From 0-14-0-80-60-11 sp049322355 (GTDB lineage: Bacteria > Desulfobacterota > Desulfobaccia > Desulfobaccales > 0-14-0-80-60-11): 64,000 nucleotides of DNA. Within the stretch, counting starts at the first letter, position 1, and each line of letters begins with the position of its first letter. The DNA lies in the NCBI GenBank assembly GCA_049322355.1, contig JBMORG010000010.1, positions 571,404 through 635,403 of the forward strand. The letters run 5' to 3'. Positions 16,085 to 24,322 of the stretch are shown in pieces. The notes beneath the pieces are model-generated. The model did no database searches. It had not been told where the DNA came from and was given only the letters and a program-made list of their open reading frames with translations. The position numbers were made by a program, and so were the translations under genes.

Positions 16085-17533
16085 CTAAAAGTTAAAATAG
16101 ATAAATTCAGACCTTAAAGAACCCATAGTAAAAACCGAGGTTACCAACAATAATACTGTAAACCCCATATTAGCAACGGATGGATTGAAATCATCCAACA
16201 TCTGATTTGAATTTTTAAATAGTATCGATAAAACAAGAAAGATTATCAAAGAAGCAATAATGGTCATGTCCCAATCGCCGTCTCCAAATTTCACTCCATA
16301 CTTCGTCAAAAAACCAAAAGGGGATGTCAGAGATACGGGCAGAACGATACCATTTAAGCCCAGCATACCTTTGAAAACATCCATGGCATTATCAAAATTC
16401 TTTCCACGGAAAAAGACCCAGGTAATGTTTACAAAATTAAAAGTGAGAAACCAGGCCAGGAGTCGGGGCATGGTAATTCCCAAAGTTTTCCACCATCTGT
16501 GGACCACTATGGCCAAGCCGTGTAAAGCTCCCCAGAGGACAAAGGTCCATCCCGCCCCGTGCCACAAACCGCCTATTAAAAAGGTGATCAGAAGGTTACC
16601 GTAAATATGAGGCTCCGAAACCCGGTTGCCCCCCAGGGGGATGTAGATGTAATCCCGGAGGAACCGGCTCAGGGTAATGTGCCATCTTCGCCAAAAGTCC
16701 TGAATGTTCAGCGCCCGATAGGGGCTGTTGAAATTAATGGGCAATCTGATGTTGAACATCAGGGCCGAACCGATGGCCATGTCCGTATATCCCGAAAAGT
16801 CAAAGTAGATCTGCATGGAATAAGATAAGGTGGTTATCCAGGCTTCGGAGAAATTAAGGAGGTGCGCGTGGCTAAAACCTTTATCGGCCCAAACGGCGAA
16901 CCGGTCAGCTATGACCACTTTTTTAAACAGGCCCAACGACAGTAGAAAAAGACCCATGGAAAGATTTTTATAATTAAGAATCTTATTCTTTATTCTATCG
17001 AATTGGGGCATCATTTCTTTATGGTGGATGATGGGGCCGGCCAACAGGTGGGGATAAAATGTGACGAACAAAGAATAATTAATCAGACCGTATTCTGTTA
17101 CCATGCCTTGATAGGTGTCGGCCAAGTAAGCAATTTGAGTAAATGTAAAAAAGCTAATTCCCAAAGGTAATACAATATGCATCAATGGAACGTTCGAGCC
17201 TGTAGCATAATTGAGGTTCGAAATAAAAAAATCGTAGTATTTGAAGTAGGACAACAGCCCGATATTACCCGCTACCCCTACCACTAAAGCCGCTTTCCGC
17301 ACTCCGGTGCCATTATTTGCTTTAACCAGGAAACCGCCCACCGCAAAATTGAACAGAATGCTCCCCATTATAAGAGGCAAGTATTTGGGGTTCCACCAGC
17401 CATAGAAAAACAGCGAGGCCAGAACTAACCAGGTTTTGGCGGCTAAGGTGAGTTTGCTGTAGTTGAGAATAAAGTAAACGATTAAAGATAACGGCAGAAA
17501 TATCAAAATATATTCGTAAGAGTTAAATAGCAT
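16085..17533 (-). CDS. MBOAT family membrane-bound O-acyltransferase
   Basis: A 482-residue polytopic protein of the AlgI/DltB class. It opens MLFNSYEYILIFLP, the standard start of this family, and has many membrane helices, the RRWHITLSRFLRDYIYIPLGGN motif and the catalytic-His segment GGLWHGAGWTFVLWGALHG. These enzymes pass acyl groups across the membrane to an exported acceptor. It pairs with the SGNH protein just downstream. Both genes are A+T-richer than the surrounding arn genes and interrupt their order. Likely role: acylation of a surface glycan, possibly the LPS modified by the neighbouring arn enzymes, but this is inference. Confidence 0.9.
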   Translation of the reverse strand: MLFNSYEYILIFLPLSLIVYFILNYSKLTLAAKTWLVLASLFFYGWWNPKYLPLIMGSILFNFAVGGFLVKANNGTGVRKAALVVGVAGNIGLLSYFKYYDFFISNLNYATGSNVPLMHIVLPLGISFFTFTQIAYLADTYQGMVTEYGLINYSLFVTFYPHLLAGPIIHHKEMMPQFDRIKNKILNYKNLSMGLFLLSLGLFKKVVIADRFAVWADKGFSHAHLLNFSEAWITTLSYSMQIYFDFSGYTDMAIGSALMFNIRLPINFNSPYRALNIQDFWRRWHITLSRFLRDYIYIPLGGNRVSEPHIYGNLLITFLIGGLWHGAGWTFVLWGALHGLAIVVHRWWKTLGITMPRLLAWFLTFNFVNITWVFFRGKNFDNAMDVFKGMLGLNGIVLPVSLTSPFGFLTKYGVKFGDGDWDMTIIASLIIFLVLSILFKNSNQMLDDFNPSVANMGFTVLLLVTSVFTMGSLRSEFIYFNF

Positions 17534-17608
17534 AGAAATCTTTGAGAACCGAGATCCACATCCGGCGGTGGACTTGGGGCGGGACAGCCCGGCTCTCCAT
17601 TAACCTAT

Positions 17609-18637
17609 TTAGACATCTTTGCGGGCCTCTTCCAGGAAGGCGTCCAGGGTGATCTTCAGCGACGCGGTGAGGTCGGTAACTGGTTCCCAGCCCAGGAGCT
17701 CCCGGGCCTTGGCGATGGACGGCTTACGGCTGGTGATGTCCTGGTAGCCCTTGCCGTAGTAGTCTTCGTGAGGGGTTTCCACGATCTCGGAGTAGACCCC
17801 ATCATTTTTATGGTCCGGGTGCTCTTTAAAAAGGTCTCGCAAGAGATAGGCCAACTCTTTTACGGAAGCCTCATTTTCCGGGTTGCCGATGTTGAAGATC
17901 TGCCCGTCTGCGGCCCCGCCAACGTTTTCGATGATGCGCATCAGGCAGTCGATACCGTCTTCCACATAGGTAAAGCAACGCTTCTGATAACCGCCGTCCA
18001 CCAGCTTTATCGGCTCCCGCTGCAGCAGGTTTAGGATGAACTGGGTCACCACCCGGGAACTGCCTTCCTTGGCGGCGTACAGGTCGTCCAGCTTGGGGCC
18101 TATCCAGTTGAATGGGCGGATCATGGAAAACTGCAGCTTGCCTTCCTGGCCATAGGCCCAGATGACCCGGTCCAGGAGCTGCTTGGAGCAGCTATAGATC
18201 CAGCGTTGCTTGTGGATGGGTCCCAGCACCAGGGTGGAATCGTCTTCGGAAAACTCCGCCTCCGGGCACATGCCGTAGACCTCGGAGGTGGAAGGAAAGA
18301 TAATGCGGGTGCCGTATTTGACGCACTGGCGCACGATGCGCAGGTTTTCCTCGAAGTCCAGTTCAAAGACCCGCAAAGGCTGCTTGACGTAGGTCATGGG
18401 AGTGGCGATGGCCACCAGGGGCAGGACCAGGTCGCACTTCTTGATATGGTATTCGATCCATTCCTTGTTGATGGCGATGTCGCCTTCCAAAAAATGAAAG
18501 CGGGGATGCCCCAGGGCTTCGTCCAGCTTGTTGTAGTAGAGGTCCATGCCGAAGACTTCCCAGTCCCGGGCGGTGAGGATGCGCCGGGTCAGTGCATTGC
18601 CGATGAAGCCGTTGACGCCTAAAATCAAAATTTTCAT
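17609..18637 (-). CDS. UDP-glucuronate decarboxylase (ArnA C-terminal domain as separate protein)
   Basis: A 342-residue short-chain dehydrogenase matching the C-terminal domain of ArnA, which oxidises and decarboxylates UDP-glucuronate to UDP-Ara4-ketopyranose. NAD motif GVNGFIGN at the N terminus; STSEVYGMC carries the Ser-Glu pair used in catalysis; YSCSKQLLDRVIWAYG holds the Tyr-x3-Lys; NIGNPENEAS and YGKGYQDITSRKPSI (with the decarboxylation Arg) are ArnA hallmarks. In enterobacteria this is fused to the formyltransferase; here the two are separate genes with an R4 repeat between them. ATG 18637 removes 38 residues of repeat-derived sequence. Confidence 0.88.
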   Translation of the reverse strand: MKILILGVNGFIGNALTRRILTARDWEVFGMDLYYNKLDEALGHPRFHFLEGDIAINKEWIEYHIKKCDLVLPLVAIATPMTYVKQPLRVFELDFEENLRIVRQCVKYGTRIIFPSTSEVYGMCPEAEFSEDDSTLVLGPIHKQRWIYSCSKQLLDRVIWAYGQEGKLQFSMIRPFNWIGPKLDDLYAAKEGSSRVVTQFILNLLQREPIKLVDGGYQKRCFTYVEDGIDCLMRIIENVGGAADGQIFNIGNPENEASVKELAYLLRDLFKEHPDHKNDGVYSEIVETPHEDYYGKGYQDITSRKPSIAKARELLGWEPVTDLTASLKITLDAFLEEARKDV

Positions 18638-18659
18638 ATAATAACCGTCATTATTTTCT

Positions 18660-18763
18660 CGTTTCCAAGCTTGGCTTGGGAACGGGGAGGGAGTCAAGCT
18701 TAGCTTGACCCTCGAAGCAAAGCTTCGAGGCAATTGGGTTCCCAAGTGCAACTCGGGAACCAG
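18660..18763. repeat. Dispersed repeat R4, copy 1
   Basis: Composite of short palindromes: TTTCCAAGCTTGGCTTGGGAAC, a TCAAGCTTAGCTTGA unit, a TCGAAGCAAAGCTTCGA unit and GTTCCCAAGTGCAACTCGGGAAC. Related copies are at 27984-28038 and 50879-50990. It fills the gap between the two ArnA-half genes. Confidence 0.75.
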
Positions 18764-18769
18764 TAAGAG

Positions 18770-19711
18770 TCATTCTAATTTCTTCCCCACCAGGTGCTCC
18801 CAGGTGGCCAACACCGGCCCCAGAAATTCCGGTTCCCCTTCCCATTGGGCCTGGGTGATGAGGAAATGCCCCGCGCCCGTGGCCACCAGCAGTCCTTCAC
18901 CCGGCACGCAGGCAGTAACTTGCCCCGGCACATGCGAATCCGCCACCGGCGCCGCCATCACCTGGCCGGCCCAGACAAAGAGCTTGCGGCCCTGGAAGAC
19001 GGTAAAGGCCCCGGGATAGGGATGGGTGACGGCCCGCACGAGATTATAAATTTGCAGGGCCGCATGCCGCCAGTCAATAAGACCATCCGCCGGGGTGCGT
19101 CCGCCGAAATAAGAGGCCCGGCTGTGGTCCTGGGTCAGGCGGGGTGCGGTCCCGGCCCGCAACAAAGGGTAAGCTTCCGTTATCAACTCTTGTGCCGCGA
19201 CCGTCATTTTGGCAAACAGGGTCAAGGCCGTGTCTTCAAAAGTAATGGGGACGCGGCTGAACCCTACGATGTCGCCCCGGTCCGCTTTGGCTTCCATGTA
19301 ATGCAAGGTTACCCCGGTTTCGGTCTCACCGTGGATCAGAACCCAGTTCACCGGACAGCGGCCCCGGTAGCGGGGCAGCAGGCTGCCGTGGAGATTCAAG
19401 GCCCCCAGGCGGGGGAGGTCCAGCAGGGGCTGCTTCAGCATGTGGCGATAATAGCACGAAAAGAGAAAATCCGGCTGTTTGGCTTGCATGGCGGCCACGA
19501 AGGCCGGATCATTGGGATTTTCGGGCTTGTACACAGGCAGGTAGTTTTCAATGGCCAGACGCTGCACCGAAGCGAACCAGATATTTTCCCGGGGGTCATC
19601 CTCATGGGTGACCACGGCCACGATCTCGTCGCCTAGCTTCCGGCACAGGTCAATCAAGGCCTTAAGGCAGACATAGCCGACATTATGGTAACCCATGAAA
19701 ATGATGCGCAT
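18770..19711 (-). CDS. UDP-Ara4N formyltransferase (ArnA N-terminal domain as separate protein)
   Basis: A 313-residue formyltransferase matching the N-terminal ArnA domain, which uses 10-formyl-tetrahydrofolate to formylate UDP-Ara4N. NLHGSLLPRYRGRCPVNW supplies the catalytic Asn and His, and GETETGVTLHYMEAKADRGDIV the catalytic Asp region. A C-terminal OB-like FMT domain follows (from about residue 205). ATG 19711 has AGAGG upstream; the longer frame to 19774 is not supported. A general methionyl-tRNA formyltransferase is less likely because the ETETGVTLH block and the neighbours are ArnA-like. Confidence 0.87.
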   Translation of the reverse strand: MRIIFMGYHNVGYVCLKALIDLCRKLGDEIVAVVTHEDDPRENIWFASVQRLAIENYLPVYKPENPNDPAFVAAMQAKQPDFLFSCYYRHMLKQPLLDLPRLGALNLHGSLLPRYRGRCPVNWVLIHGETETGVTLHYMEAKADRGDIVGFSRVPITFEDTALTLFAKMTVAAQELITEAYPLLRAGTAPRLTQDHSRASYFGGRTPADGLIDWRHAALQIYNLVRAVTHPYPGAFTVFQGRKLFVWAGQVMAAPVADSHVPGQVTACVPGEGLLVATGAGHFLITQAQWEGEPEFLGPVLATWEHLVGKKLE

Positions 19712-19880
19712 ATGGCCTCTGAACTTCAATGCAACCCAGGGAAGTTTATCAGCAACGGCTAATGGTTGCCGCATACAATCCTTGAAACTGGCTGGCGCAG
19801 GTTAAAGTCTGCGACTGCCAGCCCCGTTTTTCCGCCCTCATTATACCGAATTTTGCCGCCGGTGAAAGGAAAGAGTTGAA

Positions 19881-20852
19881 TCAGTCATTCGGCCCCAAAC
19901 TCTGGCGGATGACGAAGCGGGGACGGCCCCGGACTTCCCGGTAGATGCGGCCCACGTATTCGCCGATGAGGGCCAGTCCCAGGGTGTTCAGACCCACAAA
20001 GACAAAGAGGATGGCGAACAGGGTAAACACCCCTTCCACTTCTGGCCCCACGAAAAACCGCCGGATGAACAGTAAAAGACCGAAAAGCAGACCTAGAGCG
20101 GCGATGGCTACCCCCATGAAGCCTACCAGATGAATGGGCAGATTGGAAAACCCGGTCATCAGGTCGAAGTTGAGGCGCAACAGCTTGATAAGGCTGTACT
20201 TGGAGACGCCGCGCTCCCGTTCGGCGTGGCCCACGGGGATTTCCGTTACCCGGTGGGAAAACAGGTTGGCCAGGGCGGGAATGAAACTGGAGGACTCCTG
20301 GCATTGGTTGATGCTGTCGATCACCTCCCGGCGATAGGCCCGGAGCATGCAGCCATAATCCCGCAATTTGACCCCGGTGACCCTGGACATGACGTAGTTC
20401 ACCAACTGAGAGGGGAGCCTCCGGAAAATGGAATCCTGGCGGTTTTCCCGCCAGCCCCCCACGGTGTCGTAGCCTTCTTCCAGCTTGGCCACCAGGCGGG
20501 GAATTTCCTCCGGGGGGTTTTGCAGGTCCGCATCCAGGGTGACCATTACCTGGCCCCGGGCCGCCTGGAACCCGGCAAAAATGGCCTGATGTTGCCCAAA
20601 ATTGCGGTGGAACTGCAACGCCCTGATGTTTGTCGGGTATTGGCTGTTCAAGTCGGTCAATAGCTGCCAAGAGCGGTCGGTAGAGCCGTCGTCCACGAAG
20701 ATAATCTCAAAAGGCCGGCCCATGCCGGTGAGGGTGCGGATCAATCTCTCCCCCAACTCCCGCAGATTATCTTCCTCGTTGTAAACAGGGATAACTACGG
20801 AAATCTCGGGGGAGGGCGTTGGCTCGCTCAAGGGGATAACCTGGTTGGACAT
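19881..20852 (-). CDS. arnC: Undecaprenyl-phosphate Ara4FN transferase
   Basis: A 323-residue GT2 glycosyltransferase with two C-terminal membrane helices (about residues 235-300). SVVIPVYNEEDNLREL starts the fold, VTLDADLQNPPEEIP holds the metal-binding DxD-type motif, and the GCMLRAYRR and AERERGVSKYS segments are typical of ArnC/DPM1-type enzymes. ArnC loads formylated Ara4N onto undecaprenyl phosphate. With the formyltransferase, decarboxylase and arnD downstream it makes up much of the lipid A Ara4N path. A generic polyprenyl-phosphate mannose- or glucose-type transferase is the alternative if the neighbours are ignored. It is the first gene of the minus-strand arn run. Confidence 0.85.
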   Translation of the reverse strand: MSNQVIPLSEPTPSPEISVVIPVYNEEDNLRELGERLIRTLTGMGRPFEIIFVDDGSTDRSWQLLTDLNSQYPTNIRALQFHRNFGQHQAIFAGFQAARGQVMVTLDADLQNPPEEIPRLVAKLEEGYDTVGGWRENRQDSIFRRLPSQLVNYVMSRVTGVKLRDYGCMLRAYRREVIDSINQCQESSSFIPALANLFSHRVTEIPVGHAERERGVSKYSLIKLLRLNFDLMTGFSNLPIHLVGFMGVAIAALGLLFGLLLFIRRFFVGPEVEGVFTLFAILFVFVGLNTLGLALIGEYVGRIYREVRGRPRFVIRQSLGPND

Positions 20853-20869
20853 GGCACCTGCCTGTGGTT

Positions 20870-20967
20870 TAAATCCCCCCTAACCCCCTTTTATAAAGGG
20901 GGAACCGGCTTGATGAACGACCTGGGAAAGTCCCCCTTTGGAAAAGGGGGATTTATAGGGGGATTTC
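20870..20967. repeat. Dispersed repeat R2, copy 2
   Basis: Two linked units, AATCCCCCC...AAAGGGGG and GTCCCCCTTTGGAAAAGGGGG, ending in a shortened third arm. It lies between arnC and the rnpB terminator. Confidence 0.75.
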
Positions 20968-21032
20968 CAATAAAGATATTGAACGCTGATGGAGCGAATT
21001 TTCTGCTCTATCTAAATCATCACATCCTTAAT

Positions 21033-21064
21033 AAAAAAAACCACCGGAGCCCAGGCACCGGTGG
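21033..21064 (-). terminator. rnpB terminator
   Basis: On the minus strand CCACCGG (from 21064) pairs with CCGGTGG (to 21041), followed by a run of eight T. It directly follows the RNase P RNA. Confidence 0.85.
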
Positions 21065-21076
21065 CCCCAAAGGAAC

Positions 21077-21441
21077 CGCGAAACTGGCCGTAAGCCGAGT
21101 TCTGTCCCGGGTTGCCCCGGTGATGATCATTCCTCTAGGACCCTGGTTGCCCGGGGCCTCCAGCGACCTACCCGGGAGCTTCGGGCGGGCCACCCTCAAA
21201 CGCTCCCCTATTTGGTCTTGCTCCGAGTGGGGTTTTCCTAGCCGGCAATGTCGCCACTGCCGCTGGTGAGCTCTTACCTCACCTTTTCACCCTTACCGTG
21301 GACGTACCACGGCGGTCTGGTCTCTGTGGCACTTTCCCTGGGGTTACCCCCGCTGGGCGTTACCCAGCACCCTGCCCTGTGGAGCTCGGACTTTCCTCCG
21401 GCTGCCAGATGGCGGCCGGCGATCATCTTGCCAGCTTCGCG
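21077..21441 (-). ncRNA. rnpB: RNase P RNA, bacterial class A
   Basis: About 365 bases, catalytic RNA that trims tRNA 5' leaders with RnpA. The 5' strand CGCGAAGCTGGC (21441 downwards) and 3' strand GCCAGTTTCGCG (21088 downwards) form helix P1. Between them are universally conserved segments: GGAGGAAAGTCCGAGCTCC, the GGGTAACCCCAGGGAAAG loop, ACAGAGACC, and near the 3' end CCTAGAGGAATGATC, ACAGAACTCGGCTTA. It is convincing by primary sequence alone. A terminator follows, and its promoter appears to lie in the end of rnhA. Confidence 0.95.
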
Positions 21442-21469
21442 ACTCCATGGGGTCGGAAAAACTAATTAT

Positions 21470-21498
21470 ATTTTATCGCGTCCGCATCTTTTGGTCAA
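21470..21498 (-). promoter_or_regulatory. Promoter for rnpB inside rnhA 3' end
   Basis: Reading the minus strand: -35 TTGACC (21498-21493), 17 bases, -10 TAAAAT (21475-21470). A second TATAAT overlaps at 21470-21465. The -10 box covers the rnhA stop codon, so rnpB can be transcribed on its own. Confidence 0.6.
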
Positions 21499-22024
21499 TG
21501 GCAGCATTGGCCAGGCGGTCTGCCAGGTGATTCAAATTCCGGGGAACGTGGGAAATTTCGAAGGTCTCAAATTCTTTGAGGGCTTGTTGGGCCGCTTCAT
21601 ACAAGGGCTGGAGGTGAGGGGCCTTCACCCGGTATACGCCCTTGAGCTGGCGAACCAGAAGCTCTGAATCGGCAAAGGCCTGGAGCTTCTTAACCCCGAG
21701 GTTCCGGGCCATTTTCAATCCCAGAATCAGGGCCTGATATTCCGCCACGTTATTGGTGGCCTGCCCCAGGTATTCGCCGTGTTGTACCCTGATGTCGCCA
21801 AGGGCGTCAATTAAAACTACACCGGCGCCGGCCTGGCCGGGATTACCCCGGGAGGCGCCGTCGCAGTAAAGGCTCCACACGCCTTCTTCCAGATCGCGGA
21901 AGTGGTCGGCCACTTCCTGAAAGAGCTCCTGCAATTGCTCCGGGGTAAGCTGAAACCGCTCCCGCACCTCCTTAAGGTCATGCCCCTTGGCCAGGGCTTG
22001 AAAGATGGCAGCCGGAGTACTCAT
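21473..22024 (-). CDS. Ribonuclease HI-family protein with N-terminal extension
   Basis: A 183-residue protein. After an approximately 50-residue helical N-terminal extension comes the RNase H fold: YCDGASRGNPGQAG with the first catalytic Asp, NNVAEYQAL with Glu, ADSELLVRQL with the second Asp, and HLADRLAN with the last Asp. All four catalytic acids are present. It should cut RNA in RNA-DNA hybrids. The CDGASRGNPG form and NNVAEY motif place it in the archaeal/Bacillus YpdQ-like RNase HI group rather than E. coli RnhA. ATG 22024 is preferred over an adjacent TTG. It lies 14 bases downstream of the zinc-ribbon gene, so the two are likely co-transcribed. Confidence 0.87.
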   Translation of the reverse strand: MSTPAAIFQALAKGHDLKEVRERFQLTPEQLQELFQEVADHFRDLEEGVWSLYCDGASRGNPGQAGAGVVLIDALGDIRVQHGEYLGQATNNVAEYQALILGLKMARNLGVKKLQAFADSELLVRQLKGVYRVKAPHLQPLYEAAQQALKEFETFEISHVPRNLNHLADRLANAAIDQKMRTR

Positions 22025-22038
22025 CAATCCCTTATCCG

Positions 22039-22785
22039 TCAGGAGGCTTTTTGCTCACCAGCTTCTTCGGCTTCCTCCATTTCTTCGAGCCAGTAAAGAA
22101 TGCGCTGGCAGTGCGGGCACTGCAGGATTTCTGTTCCCTTTTGCAGGTCGATAAACTGCTGAGGAAGAATATTCATATGACAACCCAGGCAGACGCCCTC
22201 TTGCACCGGCGAAATGGCTGTGCCGTTGCGGCGTTGGCGGATGAATTCATAGCGCTTCAGCAAAGCCGCAGGCAGGCCTTTGCGAAGTTTTTTGCGCTTT
22301 TCTTCCAACTCAGCCAACTCTTGCTGAAAGGTTTTCACTTGAGCTGCCACTTCCTGGCGCTTTTCGGCCAGAATCGCCTCCTGTTCCTCAATCTGCCGGC
22401 TTAGCTCCGCAATAAGGCCTTTCTGGGTTTCCATGAGGTCCAGGAGTTCCAGGATTTTGGTCTCACGTTGGTCCCGTTGGTCTTCTTTAAAAGCAATCTC
22501 TTTGAGCATCGCCTTGTATTCGATATTGCTTTTGATCTCCATGAGGCGCTGGCGGCTGGTCTTGATCCCCTCCTCCATTTCGGTCATTTCCATTTCCGTA
22601 TCCCGGTGCTGGGCCTTAAGGTCGGCCATTTCCTGAAGACGAACGGCATGGCTCACTTTCAGCTCATCCAGGACCGCCTCTGAGGCCTTCAGCTCTTCCG
22701 GCAGTCTTTCCAGCCCCTGGGTGACCTCCAGGATCACCTTGTCTATTTCCTGAACATCAATGAGTTTAATTAACTCCGGTAGCAA
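22039..22785 (-). CDS. Coiled-coil protein with C4-type zinc ribbon (COG1579)
   Basis: A 248-residue protein. Residues 1-185 form a long antiparallel coiled coil rich in Glu, Lys and Leu; the C terminus carries a four-Cys zinc ribbon, CLGCHMNI ... LQCPHCQRILYW. This is the COG1579/DUF164 family, commonly next to nif3-like and RNase H genes in delta- and epsilonproteobacteria, with a proposed nucleic-acid-binding role that remains unproven. The start is TTG at 22785 with a very good GGAGGT six bases upstream. Confidence 0.87.
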   Translation of the reverse strand: MLPELIKLIDVQEIDKVILEVTQGLERLPEELKASEAVLDELKVSHAVRLQEMADLKAQHRDTEMEMTEMEEGIKTSRQRLMEIKSNIEYKAMLKEIAFKEDQRDQRETKILELLDLMETQKGLIAELSRQIEEQEAILAEKRQEVAAQVKTFQQELAELEEKRKKLRKGLPAALLKRYEFIRQRRNGTAISPVQEGVCLGCHMNILPQQFIDLQKGTEILQCPHCQRILYWLEEMEEAEEAGEQKAS

Positions 22786-22901
22786 AATTCAACCTCCGCT
22801 TGTGGCAGGATGTTTGGTATTAATGCGGCTCGAGCGAGGCGCAGCACGCCTTGCCCCCGTAAATTCCAGTTTAAGTAATGTTTCAAGTTCTTTGGTTTTC
22901 C

Positions 22902-24020
22902 TCACATATAGCTGCATGGGAAAGGCTGGGCAGCCGCCACCAAGACTTCTAGTCCCAGGCCGGCATCATGAAACAGATTACGGAGCTGCTTAGCCCAGGG
23001 TTCCATAAACACTACTTCGCTGGCAAAATGGCCCACCGCCATCACCGCAAAGTCTTCCGGCAACCCCGGCGGAACTTGGTGATGGCGCACTTCCCCGGTG
23101 AGATAGACCTGGGCGCCCCGGCTCAAGGCGTCCGGTAAAAGCTCCCCCCCGCTGCCGCCACACAACGCCAACCGCTGCACCTCCTGGGGTGGTTGTCCCC
23201 ACACCTGCACCGTTTTCACCCCGAACATCTTTTTCACCGTGCGCATGACCTGGGAAAAAGGCCGTGGCGTGGCCCAGGACCCGATGCGACCCAAACCCAG
23301 GGGCGTGCCAGGATGCCGCACCGGATAGAGGTCGTAAGCCACTTCTTCGTAGGGGTGGGTTTCTTTCAGGCGGGATAGGGCCGTGGGCAGCAGGGATTCT
23401 GGGGCCAGAATTTCCAGACGAGTCTCCTGAGCCTTGGAAAGGTCCCCCACCTCACCCTGGAAGGGCTGCGCGCCCGGCAAGGGACGATATGTGCCCTGTC
23501 CTTGGGCTGCAAAAGTACAGTGGGAATACCGGCCAATGACGCCGAGGCCGGCGTCCCCCAAAGCCTGACGTACCAGGTCCTCGAACCCCGCCGGGATGAA
23601 CACCACCAGCTTATACCAGGGGTCTCTAGTGGTAGGGGTCAGAACTTGCACACTGTTCAATTCGAGTTCTTCGGCCAGAAAGTCGTTGAGGCCGCCCGGG
23701 GTGATATCCAGGTTGGTGTGGCACGACACCATGGCCAAACCGTTCCTCAGCAAATTAGCCAGCAACCGGCCGCCGGGGCGATCTTCCCGCACGTCTTTTA
23801 TGGGCTGATAGAGGAGGGGGTGGTGAGTCAGGAGGAGCTGGGCACCTCTTTGCGCCGCTTCTGCGACGATGTCAGGGGTGACTTCCAGGGCCACCAGGAT
23901 AGCCTCAATCCGCTTTTCGGGGTGTCCCACTTCGAGCCCAATCTTATCACCGCTTACGGCCCAGGCCGATGGGTAGCGGCTTTCCAGCAAATTGAGGATG
24001 TCTTGCAGCGACGCGCTCAT
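22902..24020 (-). CDS. Nif3-like dinuclear metal centre protein
   Basis: A 372-residue NIF3/DUF34 protein (E. coli YbgI family). Metal-site motifs are LLTHHPLLY (His pair), SCHTNLDITPGGLNDFLA, and the closing VGHFASEVVFMEPW (HxxxE). Residues about 130-240 form the PII-like insert present in longer members. The family builds hexameric toroids with two metals per subunit; its activity is debated. It starts right after the terminator that follows the tRNA, so transcription may depend on read-through or a promoter I could not find. Confidence 0.88.
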   Translation of the reverse strand: MSASLQDILNLLESRYPSAWAVSGDKIGLEVGHPEKRIEAILVALEVTPDIVAEAAQRGAQLLLTHHPLLYQPIKDVREDRPGGRLLANLLRNGLAMVSCHTNLDITPGGLNDFLAEELELNSVQVLTPTTRDPWYKLVVFIPAGFEDLVRQALGDAGLGVIGRYSHCTFAAQGQGTYRPLPGAQPFQGEVGDLSKAQETRLEILAPESLLPTALSRLKETHPYEEVAYDLYPVRHPGTPLGLGRIGSWATPRPFSQVMRTVKKMFGVKTVQVWGQPPQEVQRLALCGGSGGELLPDALSRGAQVYLTGEVRHHQVPPGLPEDFAVMAVGHFASEVVFMEPWAKQLRNLFHDAGLGLEVLVAAAQPFPCSYM

Positions 24021-24027
24021 GGGACAT

Positions 24028-24054
24028 AAAAAAGGGGTGCGCAGAGAGCACCCC
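24028..24054 (-). terminator. Terminator downstream of the tRNA
   Basis: On the minus strand GGGGTGC pairs with GCACCCC, followed by TTTTTT. It ends the tRNA transcript just before the Nif3-like gene. Confidence 0.75.
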
Positions 24055-24122
24055 CGGGGTTAAACCCCTTTAGAATCGAAGATCTATATCGTTCTCGCAA
24101 TATGGCTATACTCCCGGATGCG

Positions 24123-24198
24123 TGGTGGGCCCACCCGGATTTGAACCAGGGACCGTCCGGTTATGAGCCGGTTGCTCTAACCGCTGAGCTATGGGCCC
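24123..24198 (-). tRNA. tRNA with CAU anticodon (tRNA-Met or tRNA-Ile2)
   Basis: 76 bases including an encoded CCA. Acceptor arms GGGCCCA and TGGGCCC pair perfectly; the D-arm reads AGCTCAGCGGTTAGAGC, the anticodon loop CTCATAA gives CAU, and the T-arm contains GGTTCAAATCC. By sequence alone a CAU tRNA may be elongator Met or the lysidine-modified Ile2; the GCTCAGCGGTTAGAGC D-arm resembles E. coli Ile2. It follows rpoD with its own likely promoter. Confidence 0.93.
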
Positions 24199-24268
24199 GT
24201 GCATGGCAGTCACCGGGGGGCATCCCCATGGAATCGGTCACGTGCCCTTGTTTGCCCCCCATTTTATT

Positions 24269-24296
24269 ATTATAACTCTCCTTTCCGATTGTTCAA
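24269..24296 (-). promoter_or_regulatory. Likely promoter of the CAU tRNA
   Basis: Minus strand: -35 TTGAAC (24296-24291), 16 bases, perfect -10 TATAAT (24274-24269), about 70 bases before the mature tRNA 5' end. Confidence 0.6.
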
Positions 24297-24322
24297 TAGG
24301 CGGAGGCCAGACAAGTCCAAAA

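Noticed and set aside
19885..20670. 261-residue minus-strand frame within arnC
   Set aside because: Same-strand shifted frame of arnC, Gly/Pro/Arg-rich, no independent signals.
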